From Candidatus Enterococcus huntleyi (GTDB lineage Bacteria; Bacillota; Bacilli; Lactobacillales; Enterococcaceae): a stretch of 64,000 nt of DNA. Where the stretch lies: NCBI RefSeq assembly GCF_009933175.1, contig NZ_MAEJ01000010.1:62001-126000 (forward strand), in the 5' to 3' direction. A model generated the notes under the pieces. That model was not told the origin of the DNA and did not search any database. It was given only the letters and a program-made list of their open reading frames with translations. Each line of letters begins with the position of its first letter. The stretch's first letter is position 1. The position numbers were made by a program, and so were the translations under genes. This document shows, piece by piece, positions 55,301 to 63,162 of this stretch.

Positions 55301-58300
55301 GAACTAGAATCATAAGAAATCGTTGCATCGTTTCCAGCTTTTTCGCGGATTGTGTAGCTAAATTCACCAGCTTTGTCATACTCAATCGTGTCGAAATACA
55401 TTTTTCCAGTGATATCATTGTGAGTCGTTTGAAGAACTTTACCGTCTTCATCAACAAGTTCAAATTGAAATTCTCCACTACTTAACGAACGACCTTCCAA
55501 AATTTTATTTGCTTCTAAAGCAATACTGCCGCTCTTTGGTGTGTAAACATTTTTGAACTCCGGATTCCCACTATAAGCAGGAGTCGCAGTCATTTGCCCG
55601 TCGATATCTTCAACGTTCACCGTCACTTGATATGAACTACTATCATAAGAAATTGTCGTATCGTTCCCCACTTTTTCGCGGATTGTGTAGCTATATTCGC
55701 CAGCTTTGTCATACTCAATCGCGTCGAAGAAAATCATTCCATCCACGTTATTACTTGAGGTTTGAATGACTTTTCCATCTTTATCAACCAACTCAAATTG
55801 AAATTCTCCACTACTTAACGAGCGACCTTTCAGAATCTTACTAGCTTCTAAAATAAGGCTGCCTTTCTTAGGCGTGTAAACATTTTTAAACTCCGGATTT
55901 TCACTGTAAGTCGGAGTCGCAGTCAATTGTCCGTCGATATCTTCCACATTCACCGTCACTTGATACGAACTAGAATCATAAGAAATCGTTGCATCATTCC
56001 CCGCTTTTTCGCGGATTGTGTAGCTATATTCGCCAGCTTTGTCATACTCAATCGCGTCGAAGAAAATCATTCCATCCACGTTATTACTTGAGGTTTGAAT
56101 GACTTTTCCATCTTTATCAACCAACTCAAATTGAAATTCTCCACTACTTAACGAGCGCCCTTCCAAGACTTTTCTAGCTTCTAAAACAACACTACCTTTT
56201 TTCGGTGTATAAGTGTTTTTAAATTCCGGATTCCCACTATAACTAGGTGTCGCAATCAATTGTCCATCGACATCTTCCACATTTACCGTTACTTGATACG
56301 AACTACTATCGTAAGAAATTGTCGCATCGTTCCCAGCTTTTTCGCGGATGGTATAACTGTATTCACCAACCTTGTCATACTCAATTGCGTCGAAGAAAAT
56401 CATTCCATCCACGTTATTACTTGAGGTTTGAATGACTTTTCCCTCTTCATCAACAAGTTCAAATTGGAATTCCTCGCTACTTAATGAGCGACCTTCCAAA
56501 ATTTTACTTGCTTCTAAAGCAACATTACCTTTTTTTGGTGTATAAATATTTTTAAACTCTGGATTTCCACTATAACTAGGTGTCGCAATCAATTGCCCGT
56601 CGATATCTTCAACGTTCACCGTCACTTGATATGAACTAGAGTCATAAGAAATCGTTGCATCGTTCCCAACTTTTTCGCGAATCGTATAACTGTACTCGCC
56701 AGCTTTGTCATACTCAATCGCATCAAAGAAAATATTTCCATCGGCGTTATTAGCAATTGTTTGAAGAACTTTTCCGTCCTGATCCACCAACTCAAACTCG
56801 AATTCCCCGTTATATAATTGTCGGCCTTCTAAGACTTTACTCGCTTCTATGACCGCCGAACCTATGGCTGGGGTGTAGTTATTTCTGAATTCAGGTCGAC
56901 TTTGGTACAGCGGTGAGACAATCAGTTCCCCATTGAATTCTGAGACATAAACCGTCACGCTATATTCCGTGGAATCATAGGTAATCGTTCCATCCGTGCC
57001 AATTACCTCGCGAATCGTGTACTGATATTCGCCAGCGGCTGTGTACTCGATGGGCTCAAAGTAAATTCTTCCTTCATGATTATTCGTAGCCGTTCGAAGG
57101 ATATTCCCGTCCTCATCAATCAATTCAAAATGGAATTCATCTTCTTTCATCTGTCGACCAGTTACTGATTTATAGGCTTGGATAATGAGACTGCTAGGCT
57201 CGACAGCATATGTATTTCTGAATGTCATATCCCCATGGTAAGCAGGTCTAGCCGTGAGTTGCCCGTTCACCTCTTCGACATAAACTGTCACTTCGTAGAC
57301 GATTGGGTCATAGGTGATGCCGCCCAATGAGCCTTTTTCCTCACGGATTGTGTAGTGATATTCACCAGCTTTGTCGTATTGAATTGGGGAGAAATACACA
57401 GCGCCATTTTCTTCATTGCTACTCACTTGTACGACTCGGCCCTCTTCATCGACTAGCTCAAATTGAAATTCACCAGATTCTAGCGGTCGACCCTCTAATA
57501 TTTTACGCGCTTCTAAACTAAGCGAAGTCGGTTTGAGGACAGGATTTGTCACCGTGATCTCGATCTTAGATTTATCTTTGTTAGTTACTTCAAATTCGTT
57601 CGAAGGTGCGTACACGGGTGTCCCATATCCGGCTAAGCCTTGGGTTTCGATTACGCGATATTTTCCTTCTTCTAATTCGCTAAATAGTGCTTCACCAAGA
57701 CTATCTGTGCTGACCTCAATCGTACCAACTGTGCCATTTGCCCGGTAATCTTCGTAGGTGTTAGTGGATTTATTCCATCGCTGAATTTTGAAAACAACCC
57801 CTTCGAGATTATTACCAGCGTCATCTTGCTTATGTACCTTCAACGTTTTTGCGTCAATCGTCTCAGCATTGCCGCCCACTTTTCTAAAATCAAGCTCCCA
57901 AATGTTTGAATTAACTTCGCCTTTAGAATAGAGCAGCTTTGCTTGGTTTTTTAATGTTTTAGATGCACCAGTAACCGCGGTTTGAATCGTGACTTGGTAC
58001 CCATTAATTTCGTCTTCAGCACCTGAACGAAATCGTGTTAATGTTTGCTTATAGCCATCATAAGTAATTTCTCCGGCATTTAATTGGTCGGTTAATAAGT
58101 TCTCGATTTCTTGATAATTGTTATTTTTGTATCTATCTGGTAGCTGTATTTGCTGACTAGGCAGACTGCCAAAATAAACCACGACCGTGTTATTAATCAT
58201 ACCGTAGCCAGGCTCTCCTCTGTCCTTTAAGGTTTGCTTGAAATTTTCGACAGATAGATCAGTTGTTTTTGGAGAAACTCGTTTGATTTGATACTCCAAT

Positions 58301-59367
58301 GGAGCCGTCTGCGTCACATCCGTATAGAGGAAGGAATTGTTAGACATCTCGCCTGTCGAAGTTGCCGTGTATAAAATCGTTTGTATCTTAATTGAAGAAA
58401 TGGTTTGCTCCCCTTGCAATTCATCAATCAAAAACGCATCATTCAGCGTGTCATACGTCTGGCCATTAAATCGTTTGCGCGCATTATCAAAATTGACAAG
58501 GATATCCCAATTGACTTTGTTTTGGCCAGAGATTTGTACGCCATTTTTCGCGAGAATGTGCGTCAGTGTACTCGGATATTCCGCGGCCGATCCACCCAGG
58601 TCCCCAATGGTGAAAGGTGGCAGTTGTACACCATTTTCTGCGGTTATGATAATATCTGTCCCGCTTTTTTCAATCTGACCATCGGCATGCACCACACTAT
58701 TTTTAATTGCGCCCATTGAAACAGCAGTCTCATTCAATGTGATTTTTATTTTATTATCCAACAGCTGCGTCGTTCCGATTTCACGATTCTCTTGATTAGT
58801 TAAAGGAAACGCATCCGTGTTGTTGTATGAAAAATGATCCGCTGGCAGAGAAAATGTAAAATAATCCCCCGCCTTTATTTGCGCTAGCTTTTCTGGCAAA
58901 ATTGCCCATTTATATTCAAAACGAATGGTATTTCCTGGAATTGGCGTAGGTGCATCCGTTACTAGTTGTCCGTCTTGAATTAAGTGAGTGAAACCGCGCC
59001 CATTATTGACGAGCACATTTACATCCGCTAGATCAACGAGGTGTGTTACATCTTGAACTTCCGTTGCTTGCGGCAAAACCGTTTGTTTATTCAACAGTGT
59101 ATCAGAAATATTCGCTCCTACCTGCGTGTTGGCGGTTGAGCTTTCGCTAGTTATTTCAGTAGTTCCGGCTGAGCTGGAACCTGTAGATAAGTTTCTTTCA
59201 GTCGACTGATCGGTGCCGTTAGTCGATTGCTCCGTAGTGACTGATGACTTTACTTGACTCGTTCCTGTTTCAAAAGTTAACTCATTTGAGATGACTAGGA
59301 CCGGATTGATAAAAATGGATGCAAGTAAAGTGAATAGACTAAATAATACAAGCTGCCTTTTTTTCAT
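49381..59367 (-). CDS. Giant LPXTG surface protein with 23 pilin-type isopeptide domains
   Basis: A 3328-residue cell-wall-anchored protein. The ATG at 59367 has GGAGG 7 bases upstream. Order: signal peptide (about 1-30), low-complexity Ser/Thr/Glu linker, and an adhesin-like beta-sandwich region (about 90-480; GNTIRFEYKW, WDILVNFDNARKRFNGQTYDTL). Then a SpaA/prealbumin-like domain (LKVHKQDDAGNNLEGVVFKIQRW...GKYRVIETQGLAGYG), 23 tandem repeats of 111 residues, a second SpaA-like domain (VTLKKIDKSSGKKLPGAKFEL...YHLIETQAPDGYV), and finally LPKTG, a membrane helix and RKKK. Each repeat has K-x-L-x-GR...GEFQFEL...YTIRE...EFKNxYTP, the streptococcal pilin isopeptide-linkage (Spy0128/FctA) pattern, where Lys and Asn bond with Glu as catalyst. 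It should form a long stiff stalk presenting the N-terminal domain. The ligand is unknown. An Mga-like regulator is encoded just upstream. Confidence 0.93.
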   Translation of the reverse strand: MKKRQLVLFSLFTLLASIFINPVLVISNELTFETGTSQVKSSVTTEQSTNGTDQSTERNLSTGSSSAGTTEITSESSTANTQVGANISDTLLNKQTVLPQATEVQDVTHLVDLADVNVLVNNGRGFTHLIQDGQLVTDAPTPIPGNTIRFEYKWAILPEKLAQIKAGDYFTFSLPADHFSYNNTDAFPLTNQENREIGTTQLLDNKIKITLNETAVSMGAIKNSVVHADGQIEKSGTDIIITAENGVQLPPFTIGDLGGSAAEYPSTLTHILAKNGVQISGQNKVNWDILVNFDNARKRFNGQTYDTLNDAFLIDELQGEQTISSIKIQTILYTATSTGEMSNNSFLYTDVTQTAPLEYQIKRVSPKTTDLSVENFKQTLKDRGEPGYGMINNTVVVYFGSLPSQQIQLPDRYKNNNYQEIENLLTDQLNAGEITYDGYKQTLTRFRSGAEDEINGYQVTIQTAVTGASKTLKNQAKLLYSKGEVNSNIWELDFRKVGGNAETIDAKTLKVHKQDDAGNNLEGVVFKIQRWNKSTNTYEDYRANGTVGTIEVSTDSLGEALFSELEEGKYRVIETQGLAGYGTPVYAPSNEFEVTNKDKSKIEITVTNPVLKPTSLSLEARKILEGRPLESGEFQFELVDEEGRVVQVSSNEENGAVYFSPIQYDKAGEYHYTIREEKGSLGGITYDPIVYEVTVYVEEVNGQLTARPAYHGDMTFRNTYAVEPSSLIIQAYKSVTGRQMKEDEFHFELIDEDGNILRTATNNHEGRIYFEPIEYTAAGEYQYTIREVIGTDGTITYDSTEYSVTVYVSEFNGELIVSPLYQSRPEFRNNYTPAIGSAVIEASKVLEGRQLYNGEFEFELVDQDGKVLQTIANNADGNIFFDAIEYDKAGEYSYTIREKVGNDATISYDSSSYQVTVNVEDIDGQLIATPSYSGNPEFKNIYTPKKGNVALEASKILEGRSLSSEEFQFELVDEEGKVIQTSSNNVDGMIFFDAIEYDKVGEYSYTIREKAGNDATISYDSSSYQVTVNVEDVDGQLIATPSYSGNPEFKNTYTPKKGSVVLEARKVLEGRSLSSGEFQFELVDKDGKVIQTSSNNVDGMIFFDAIEYDKAGEYSYTIREKAGNDATISYDSSSYQVTVNVEDIDGQLTATPTYSENPEFKNVYTPKKGSLILEASKILKGRSLSSGEFQFELVDKDGKVIQTSSNNVDGMIFFDAIEYDKAGEYSYTIREKVGNDTTISYDSSSYQVTVNVEDIDGQMTATPAYSGNPEFKNVYTPKSGSIALEANKILEGRSLSSGEFQFELVDEDGKVLQTTHNDITGKMYFDTIEYDKAGEFSYTIREKAGNDATISYDSSSYQVTVNVEDIDGQLIATPSYSGNPEFKNTYTPEKGSVALEASKILEGRSLSSGEFQFELVDKDGKVLQTATNNIDGKIFFNTIEYDKVGEYSYTIREKAGNDATISYDNSSYQVTVNVEDIDGQLTATPSYSGNPEFKNIYTPKKGSVALEASKILEGRSLSSGEFQFDLVDKDGKVLQTATNNVDGKIFFNTIEYDKAGEFSYTIREKVGNDTTISYDNSSYQVTVNVEDIDGQLTATPSYSGNPEFKNIYTPEKGSVALEASKILEGRSLSSGEFQFELLDKDGKVLQTSSNTLDGNIFFDAIEYDKAGEYNYMIREKSGNDETISYDDRTYSVTVNVKDGDGKLTAAPTYSGNPEFKNTYTPKKGSLVLEANKILDGRQLSNGEFQFELVDKDGKVLQTTTNNSDGKIFFNAIEYDKAGEYQYTIREKTGNDSTISYDSQSYQVTVNVKDVDGQLTATPTYSGNPEFKNIYTPKKGSLVLEANKILNGRQLSNGEFQFELIDKDGKVIQTASNDVVGKIYFDTIEYNKAGEYSYTIREKVGNDETISYDNSSYQVTVSVEDVDGQLTATSIYSGNPEFKNTYTPKKGSLVLEANKILDGRQLSNGEFQFELVDKNGKVIQAASNDVVGKIYFDTIEYDKAGEYSYTIREKTGNDETISYDSSSYQVTVNVEDIDGQLTVTPTYSENPEFKNTYTPKKGGLAIEASTVLDGRQLTNSEFQFELIDKDGKVIQTATNNSDGKIFFDTIEYDKAGEYSYTIREKAGNDETISYDNSSYQVTVSVEDIDGQLTATSTYSGNPEFKNIYTPENGSLILEASKVLEGRSLSSGEFQFELLDKNRKVIQTATNNSDGKIYFAPIEYDKAGEYQYMIREKSGNDETISYDDRTYSVTVNVKDVDGKLTATPAYSGNPEFKNIYTPKNGSLVLEASKVLEGRSLSSGEFQFELLDKNGKVLQTASNDVVGKIYFDTIEYDKAGEYSYTIREKSGNDETISYDNSSYQVTVSVEDIDGQLTATSTYSGNPEFKNIYTPENSSLILEASKVLEGRQLSNGEFQFELIDKDGKIVQTTTNNPDGKIFFTAIEYNKAGEYSYTIREKSGTDETISYDNSTYQVVVSVKEQNGKLNATASYKGNPEFKNIYTPENGSLILEASKILEGRSLSNGEFQFELVNKDGKVLQTTTNNSDGKIFFEAIEYDKAGEYQYTIREKAGNDATISYDNSMYQVTVNVEDIDGQLIVTPTYSGNPEFKNTYTPKKGSLVLEAAKILEGRSLSNGEFQFELVNKDGKVLQTTTNNSDGKIFFEAIEYDKAGEYQYTIREKSGNDSTITYDNRTYSVTVNVKDIDGQLIATPTYSGNPEFKNIYTTKKGSLVLEASKVLEGRSLNNSEFQFELVDKDGKVLQSATNNSEGKIFFSAIDYDKAGEYSYTIREKAGNDATITYDSSSYQVTVNVKDIDGQLIATPTYSGNLEFKNTYTLKKGSLILEANKILDGRQLSNGEFQFELVDKDGKVIQTTTNDAAGKIFFKAIEYDKDGEYSYTIREKAGNDATITYDNSTYPVTVKVEEQNGKLIATASYSNNPEFKNTYTPKKDSIVLEANKVLDGRQMSNGEFEFELVDKDGKVIQTTTNDAAGSIYFKEIEYDKAGKYSYSIREKVGNDEHITYDKNEFSVSVNVVNNRGKLVATPTYSDTPTFKNTYTPKKGSIVLEASVVLEGRSLRRDEFQFELIDKNGKVLQTTTNNAAGSIYFEEIEYDKLGEYSYTIREKFGNDQTITYDRKTHKVTVSVEQQDGQLTPTLASDSKIIFKNSYTSIEIGRADSGVSEGLTGSVTLKKIDKSSGKKLPGAKFELRNADSKVIMKELVTDKNGEVLISGLSAGEYHLIETQAPDGYVLDPTPIHFDIVENHNLAVNDEKLPANTTETITKTERKTTEKSLPKTGFNANLSILLIVIGYLLLTIFMIFSRKKKPQKEDEIEW
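49879..57531 (-). repeat. 23 tandem 333-bp repeats coding for isopeptide domains
   Basis: The interval divides into 23 units of 333 bp (111 codons); 23 x 333 = 7659, within a few bases of the 7653-bp interval, so the phase is kept throughout. The first two units are the most divergent. The middle and distal units are near-identical over long blocks and fall into a GRSLSSGEF type and a GRQLSNGEF type that alternate, a sign of unequal exchange. Units 14 (near 53200) and 23 (near 50170) have Thr and Val in place of the bond-forming Lys. Confidence 0.93.
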
Positions 59368-59848
59368 GGCGCTACCTCCAATCATGGATAAAAATGTCGA
59401 GCGAGGCCTCTATTGAGGGTCCTCTTATTGGCAGTCTCAAAACGAACGAAAAACCTAAGCAATCAGTCCATCTTAAGTCATGCTATCGACCCTATTCTAT
59501 AAATTTTATTAGTTATTTTTTGAGTAAAAATTAGCTGCCTGTTCGGTTATTTCCATACAAGCGCTCCGCTAATCATTCGTGTATAAATAGTTTTCGTGGT
59601 GTTCGTTCTATCATTTTCAAGTGTTCGATAAAATTTGTAGCAACTGTTAGTACATGTTTATTCGCAAATGTTTATTTTAGGAATACGCCTATTTCAAAAA
59701 TAAACGATGTTTCTTTTTAAGGTAGAAATAACGGAAATACAACCAGCAGAGTCGTTCGTTCTCTGAGGCTGTATTTCCATCAAGTATTCGTGAAAATCAC
59801 TATTTTCTGTACAGTATAATGGCTAATGTCGCTAACTTTTTCGCTCAC
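59368..59848. other. 480-bp upstream region of the giant gene
   Basis: No gene is credible here. It should hold the promoter of the giant gene; I find no convincing -35/-10 pair, which fits dependence on an activator. A stem GGAAATACA/TGTATTTCC (59733-59741 with 59770-59778), with an inner CAGAG/CTCTG, follows the small gene at 59849 and may end its transcript. Confidence 0.5.
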
Positions 59849-60169
59849 TTAGAATCGAGTTCCAAATAAAATCGTTCCCGACATACTGGCCAATACCCGT
59901 CCTAATTGTGCCTCATCATTTGAATCGTTTAAGACAGTTTCTTGTTCCATGTCCGCCATTTTCTTTTCTAATAGTAATTTCTTTTTGAAGTTATCTTTGT
60001 GTTCGTTCTCAACAATTAGTGTGTTTTCCCTACTGCTAGCAGTGTATTCATCGAGTTGGAAATGTTCTTTTCGTTCCACTGATACAGATTCTTCAAATAA
60101 CATAATGTTATTTGTTTGGTATGAAAAAAGTAATGGTACCATCAAGAAGGAAATCATTCGTTCATTCAT
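59849..60169 (-). CDS. Small protein co-transcribed with the Mga-like regulator, unknown function
   Basis: A 106-residue protein. The N-terminus MNERMISFLMVPLLFSYQTN is hydrophobic and could be a weak signal or anchor. The remainder is highly charged and helical (HKDNFKKKLLLEKKMADMEQE) with a hydrophobic C-terminus (VLASMSGTILFGTRF). ATG 60169 lies 2 bp after the stop of the regulator gene with GAAAGG upstream, so the two are translated from one transcript. I do not recognise a family. Confidence 0.6.
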   Translation of the reverse strand: MNERMISFLMVPLLFSYQTNNIMLFEESVSVERKEHFQLDEYTASSRENTLIVENEHKDNFKKKLLLEKKMADMEQETVLNDSNDEAQLGRVLASMSGTILFGTRF

Positions 60170-60171
60170 TT

Positions 60172-61608
60172 TTAAATCCTTTCACCTTTCGCGCCCTTAA
60201 GTTCAACCAATAGTTCCCCTAAGTCCCGCCAATCATCAGGTGTTGGTGGCTTTTTCCATATCAATTGTTTATAGCCTCTTTGATGAATCAAACAATCTGA
60301 AATATAAATATCCGTCTGACGCGTAATCTCTTTCTCGTATTTTATGTTCATACTTTGTAAGGAAGAGAGCATCAATCGAATGTATTGGTTATAATTATCC
60401 CCATGCGAAAAATCGATACATATGTATAACGGATGTTCTATTTTGGATATAGGAATTTTCGTGACTAGCAAAAATAGATAGTCGTAATAGAGCTTACTCA
60501 TCTCCGCCTCACTGATAAATAAGTTCTTGTGATTCAATTGATTTAAGAAGTTTTTCACCAGCGAATCGAGCTTTGGATTGACCTCTTGAAAATAATGAAA
60601 TTCTGTCTTAATCGTAAATGTGCTCTCTCTAAAATGGTAAATCAACCATTTTCGATTAATATCTTTGACCTCATTAAATAAATCGCGCTTATCCTGCTCA
60701 TCTAGCAGACATTCGTTTGATAGATAGTCGAAGAATTGATGAGCTGTCTGCTCCACCGCAACCTCTGTATCATTGCGCAAAAAGCTTTCGACTAGCTTTT
60801 TATCAATGTTTTCTAAGTAGATAAATGAGAACAAATACGCAATTTCATTCGTTACCTGATCTCTGGGTACGCCCCAGCTATGTATGAGCTCTTCGGTGAG
60901 ATATTCCTTGAATGAAGACTCTTCTAATGTGACAAAACTTTCTGTTATGTAATGCTTTGTTCGTAGTCGAGTCAACCAAACATTTAAAAAGGAAGTCAAC
61001 TTTATTTTCTTCGTTTCAGAAAGCGTGCATTTTGTCAGCGTCATTAATTGATTAATCAGCTGTTCCGCTTTAATCTGAATAAAATCCGGAAAGGGACTAT
61101 AAATACCATTAAATGCTTCATAATAAAGACTGTATAGGCGGATGCGTAGCTGAAACTCATCCCCTAAGATTTGACTTTTTTTAAGAATAAGATTGTCTGC
61201 TTTGAGAATATCTTTCAACTCTCGATGTTGGTTGTAAGCGGAGGATCGACTCATATGTAGATCTTCTATCTGTCGTTCCAAGGGGGTCTCCTTCACCAGG
61301 AAATTATGGAACAATTGAAAGAGTGTGCTTGATTTTAAATAACTCACTCGCAGCTCTTTAGTTGTTTTATGTGAAATGTTTTTTGAAAGAATTTCTCCAC
61401 TTGAAAGAATTTCTATCTTGATATTAGAAGATAATAAATTCAATTCTTCATGGAGCATTTGAATGAATTTCGCGGTTTTGTATTTGGAAAGTGAAAGAAC
61501 ATCACTTAGTTTGTTTATCGTACAATATTGATTTTTATTTAATTCAATATATTGCAAGACGGTTGTCTTATAATATTGATCTTCTAATAATAGGTGATTT
61601 GGGTTCAT
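60172..61608 (-). CDS. Mga-like virulence-type transcription regulator
   Basis: A 478-residue regulator of the Mga/AtxA group. The start at 61608 is supported by GAAGGGAG; an in-frame start 18 bases earlier lies on that site. Two N-terminal winged helices are visible, CTINKLSDVLSLSKYKTAKFIQMLHEELN (about 32-60) and TPLERQIEDLHMSRSSAYNQHRELKDIL (about 107-134). A long helical middle resembling PTS regulation domains and a C-terminal EIIB-like region (PLYICIDFSHGDNYNQYIRLMLSSLQ) follow. Proteins of this class activate surface-adhesin genes in Gram-positive cocci, sometimes under PTS control. The giant LPXTG gene 2 kb downstream on the same strand is the obvious candidate target. A dyad TAGTAGTCTACTA overlaps its own promoter. 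Confidence 0.87.
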   Translation of the reverse strand: MNPNHLLLEDQYYKTTVLQYIELNKNQYCTINKLSDVLSLSKYKTAKFIQMLHEELNLLSSNIKIEILSSGEILSKNISHKTTKELRVSYLKSSTLFQLFHNFLVKETPLERQIEDLHMSRSSAYNQHRELKDILKADNLILKKSQILGDEFQLRIRLYSLYYEAFNGIYSPFPDFIQIKAEQLINQLMTLTKCTLSETKKIKLTSFLNVWLTRLRTKHYITESFVTLEESSFKEYLTEELIHSWGVPRDQVTNEIAYLFSFIYLENIDKKLVESFLRNDTEVAVEQTAHQFFDYLSNECLLDEQDKRDLFNEVKDINRKWLIYHFRESTFTIKTEFHYFQEVNPKLDSLVKNFLNQLNHKNLFISEAEMSKLYYDYLFLLVTKIPISKIEHPLYICIDFSHGDNYNQYIRLMLSSLQSMNIKYEKEITRQTDIYISDCLIHQRGYKQLIWKKPPTPDDWRDLGELLVELKGAKGERI

Positions 61609-61624
61609 CCAGAGTTCTCCCTTC

Positions 61625-61643
61625 ATTATATAGTAGTCTACTA
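61625..61643 (-). promoter_or_regulatory. Promoter and dyad upstream of the Mga-like regulator
   Basis: TATAAT (complement of 61625-61630) lies just before the ribosome site and has no good -35. The 13-bp dyad TAGTAG-T-CTACTA (61631-61643) fills the adjoining spacer and may bind an activator or the regulator itself. The rest of 61644-62071 is AT-rich and shows no gene. Confidence 0.5.
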
Positions 61644-62071
61644 AATTATTTTATGGTTTTTGTCTCAATATTTTTTCTCTAGAAAAAAAATATTGGATTT
61701 TTTTCGAAGTTTTTGTATGAGAGAATAATTTTTTGTAGACAAATCTCCTTTAAAATAACACTGGATATACCCAATGATAACGCATGTTTCCGTGAAAAAC
61801 AATGTATTTGCCCAGCGCTTTAAAGCAAATAAAAAATAACAGTTGTTTTAGGTAGTCCAGACTTTTATATAAAATAAAGAATTTTGTGGACGGGCGCTCC
61901 CCTTTTCTGATTTATAATAAATTTGTGGTAGTAATCAAAAGAGCTAAGCCATCAGCTACTTTTGAAATACTGCTTATTTGTATATAGGGACATGACCAGT
62001 CGCTTGTCAGATCCCGAATGAGGAGGAGATTTTTTAGGAACGATAAGATAGAACAAGGAGGAAGCGGACAC

Positions 62072-62449
62072 ATGACAAATAAGATATCACTCATAAGTAA
62101 GGAAGTCGAAGCCTACTTCTCTGACTACGATCAATCCTTACAAAAGCATGCACTTAAACCAAATACAGAAAAATTATCTGCCTACTATAAAGCGATTAAA
62201 CGAGAATTTTCAAGGATCATTATAGAAACAAGTGAGGAAACATATTTAGGAAATATCGAAAAAACATTGACCTTGGATGCAAAACTACAAATTCTATTTT
62301 TCTTTTGGTTGGAAACAGACTTACATAATTGTTCAGAGGATGAGATCATTTCGATTGTCGAGAAGGATTGTCATACTTACTATAAAGAATCAATGGACTG
62401 CAAATTAAGCACAACACTTCCTACCCCATTTCTGCAAAGAATCAGTTAG
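62072..62449 (+). CDS. Unknown cytoplasmic protein upstream of a TetR gene
   Basis: A 125-residue protein starting at ATG 62072 with AAGGAGG about 10 bases upstream; an earlier in-frame ATG at 62018 precedes its own purine-rich site and is unlikely. It is predicted mostly helical (ISKEVEAYFSDYDQSLQKHALKPNTEKLSAYYKAIKREF...), with three cysteines in the C-terminal half and no membrane segment. It is 49 bp upstream of the TetR gene on the same strand, so the two may be co-transcribed. I do not recognise a family. Confidence 0.65.
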   Translation: MTNKISLISKEVEAYFSDYDQSLQKHALKPNTEKLSAYYKAIKREFSRIIIETSEETYLGNIEKTLTLDAKLQILFFFWLETDLHNCSEDEIISIVEKDCHTYYKESMDCKLSTTLPTPFLQRIS

Positions 62450-62498
62450 GAATTATAATAAAACGGGAAAGATACAAAAATGAAGGGAGCTTTTACGT

Positions 62499-63065
62499 AT
62501 GAGAGGGAAAGTATTTACTGCTGCATTTATTTTAGATGGAGCTTATAAGTTAGCAACAGAAGAAGGAATTAGTGCCGTTACCGCACGAGGATTATCACGA
62601 GAAATGGGCATTTCTACACAGCCTATTTATATGGAATTTAAAAATATTAATAACTTGCGAACAGCTGTGTATGAGATGATTCTTGAACATATCGAAACGG
62701 AATATTTTTCAAAAAATGCCACACCATTTGATTTCATGAACAATTTCTATCGCTACATTAAAGAAGAACATACACAATACATTTCGTTAACCACCGACAA
62801 AACTTCTATGGAAGAAACCAAATCTTTCTTCTACCAAAAATTCTGTGAAGCGTTGGCCGGAAAACTGCAAGTCACTCCAGCTATCAGCCAGCTAATGTAT
62901 GCCCAAGTTGTGGGCAGCGTAACTTCATTAGTGACAGTCGTCGGACAATTTAACGAACGCGAATTAATCAAAGAATTGTATGAACGCACCAGCGCTGTGT
63001 ACTCGTCAGAATACTTCACGAAAGTACTAAGAACTATCGAAATGCCTGTAGAAGTACCTGTATAA
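62499..63065 (+). CDS. TetR-family transcription regulator
   Basis: A 188-residue regulator with the TetR helix-turn-helix at the N-terminus (ILDGAYKLATEEGISAVTARGLSREMGISTQPIYMEFKNINNLRTAVYE, residues 12-60) and a helical ligand-binding domain. The ATG at 62499 has GAAGGGAG upstream. It is followed by a bidirectional terminator. The ligand and target genes are unknown; the small gene before it, or the histidine kinase gene beyond the terminator, are the nearest options. Confidence 0.88.
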   Translation: MRGKVFTAAFILDGAYKLATEEGISAVTARGLSREMGISTQPIYMEFKNINNLRTAVYEMILEHIETEYFSKNATPFDFMNNFYRYIKEEHTQYISLTTDKTSMEETKSFFYQKFCEALAGKLQVTPAISQLMYAQVVGSVTSLVTVVGQFNERELIKELYERTSAVYSSEYFTKVLRTIEMPVEVPV

Positions 63066-63116
63066 AAAATATAGGAAAGATAATCAAATAACCGAATATC
63101 TTTCGGTAAATTAAGT

Positions 63117-63158
63117 AGAACCCACACCCTTCTCGTAAGTGAAAATGGTGTGGGTTCT
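63117..63158. terminator. Bidirectional terminator between tetR and the histidine kinase gene
   Basis: AGAACCCACACC (63117-63128) pairs perfectly with GGTGTGGGTTCT (63147-63158). AT-rich flanks occur on both sides. It ends two convergent genes. Confidence 0.8.
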
Positions 63159-63162
63159 TAAT

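Noticed and set aside
49945-58719. Many 60-110-codon frames on both strands inside the giant gene
   Set aside because: They recur with the 333-bp period and are shadows of the repeat array.
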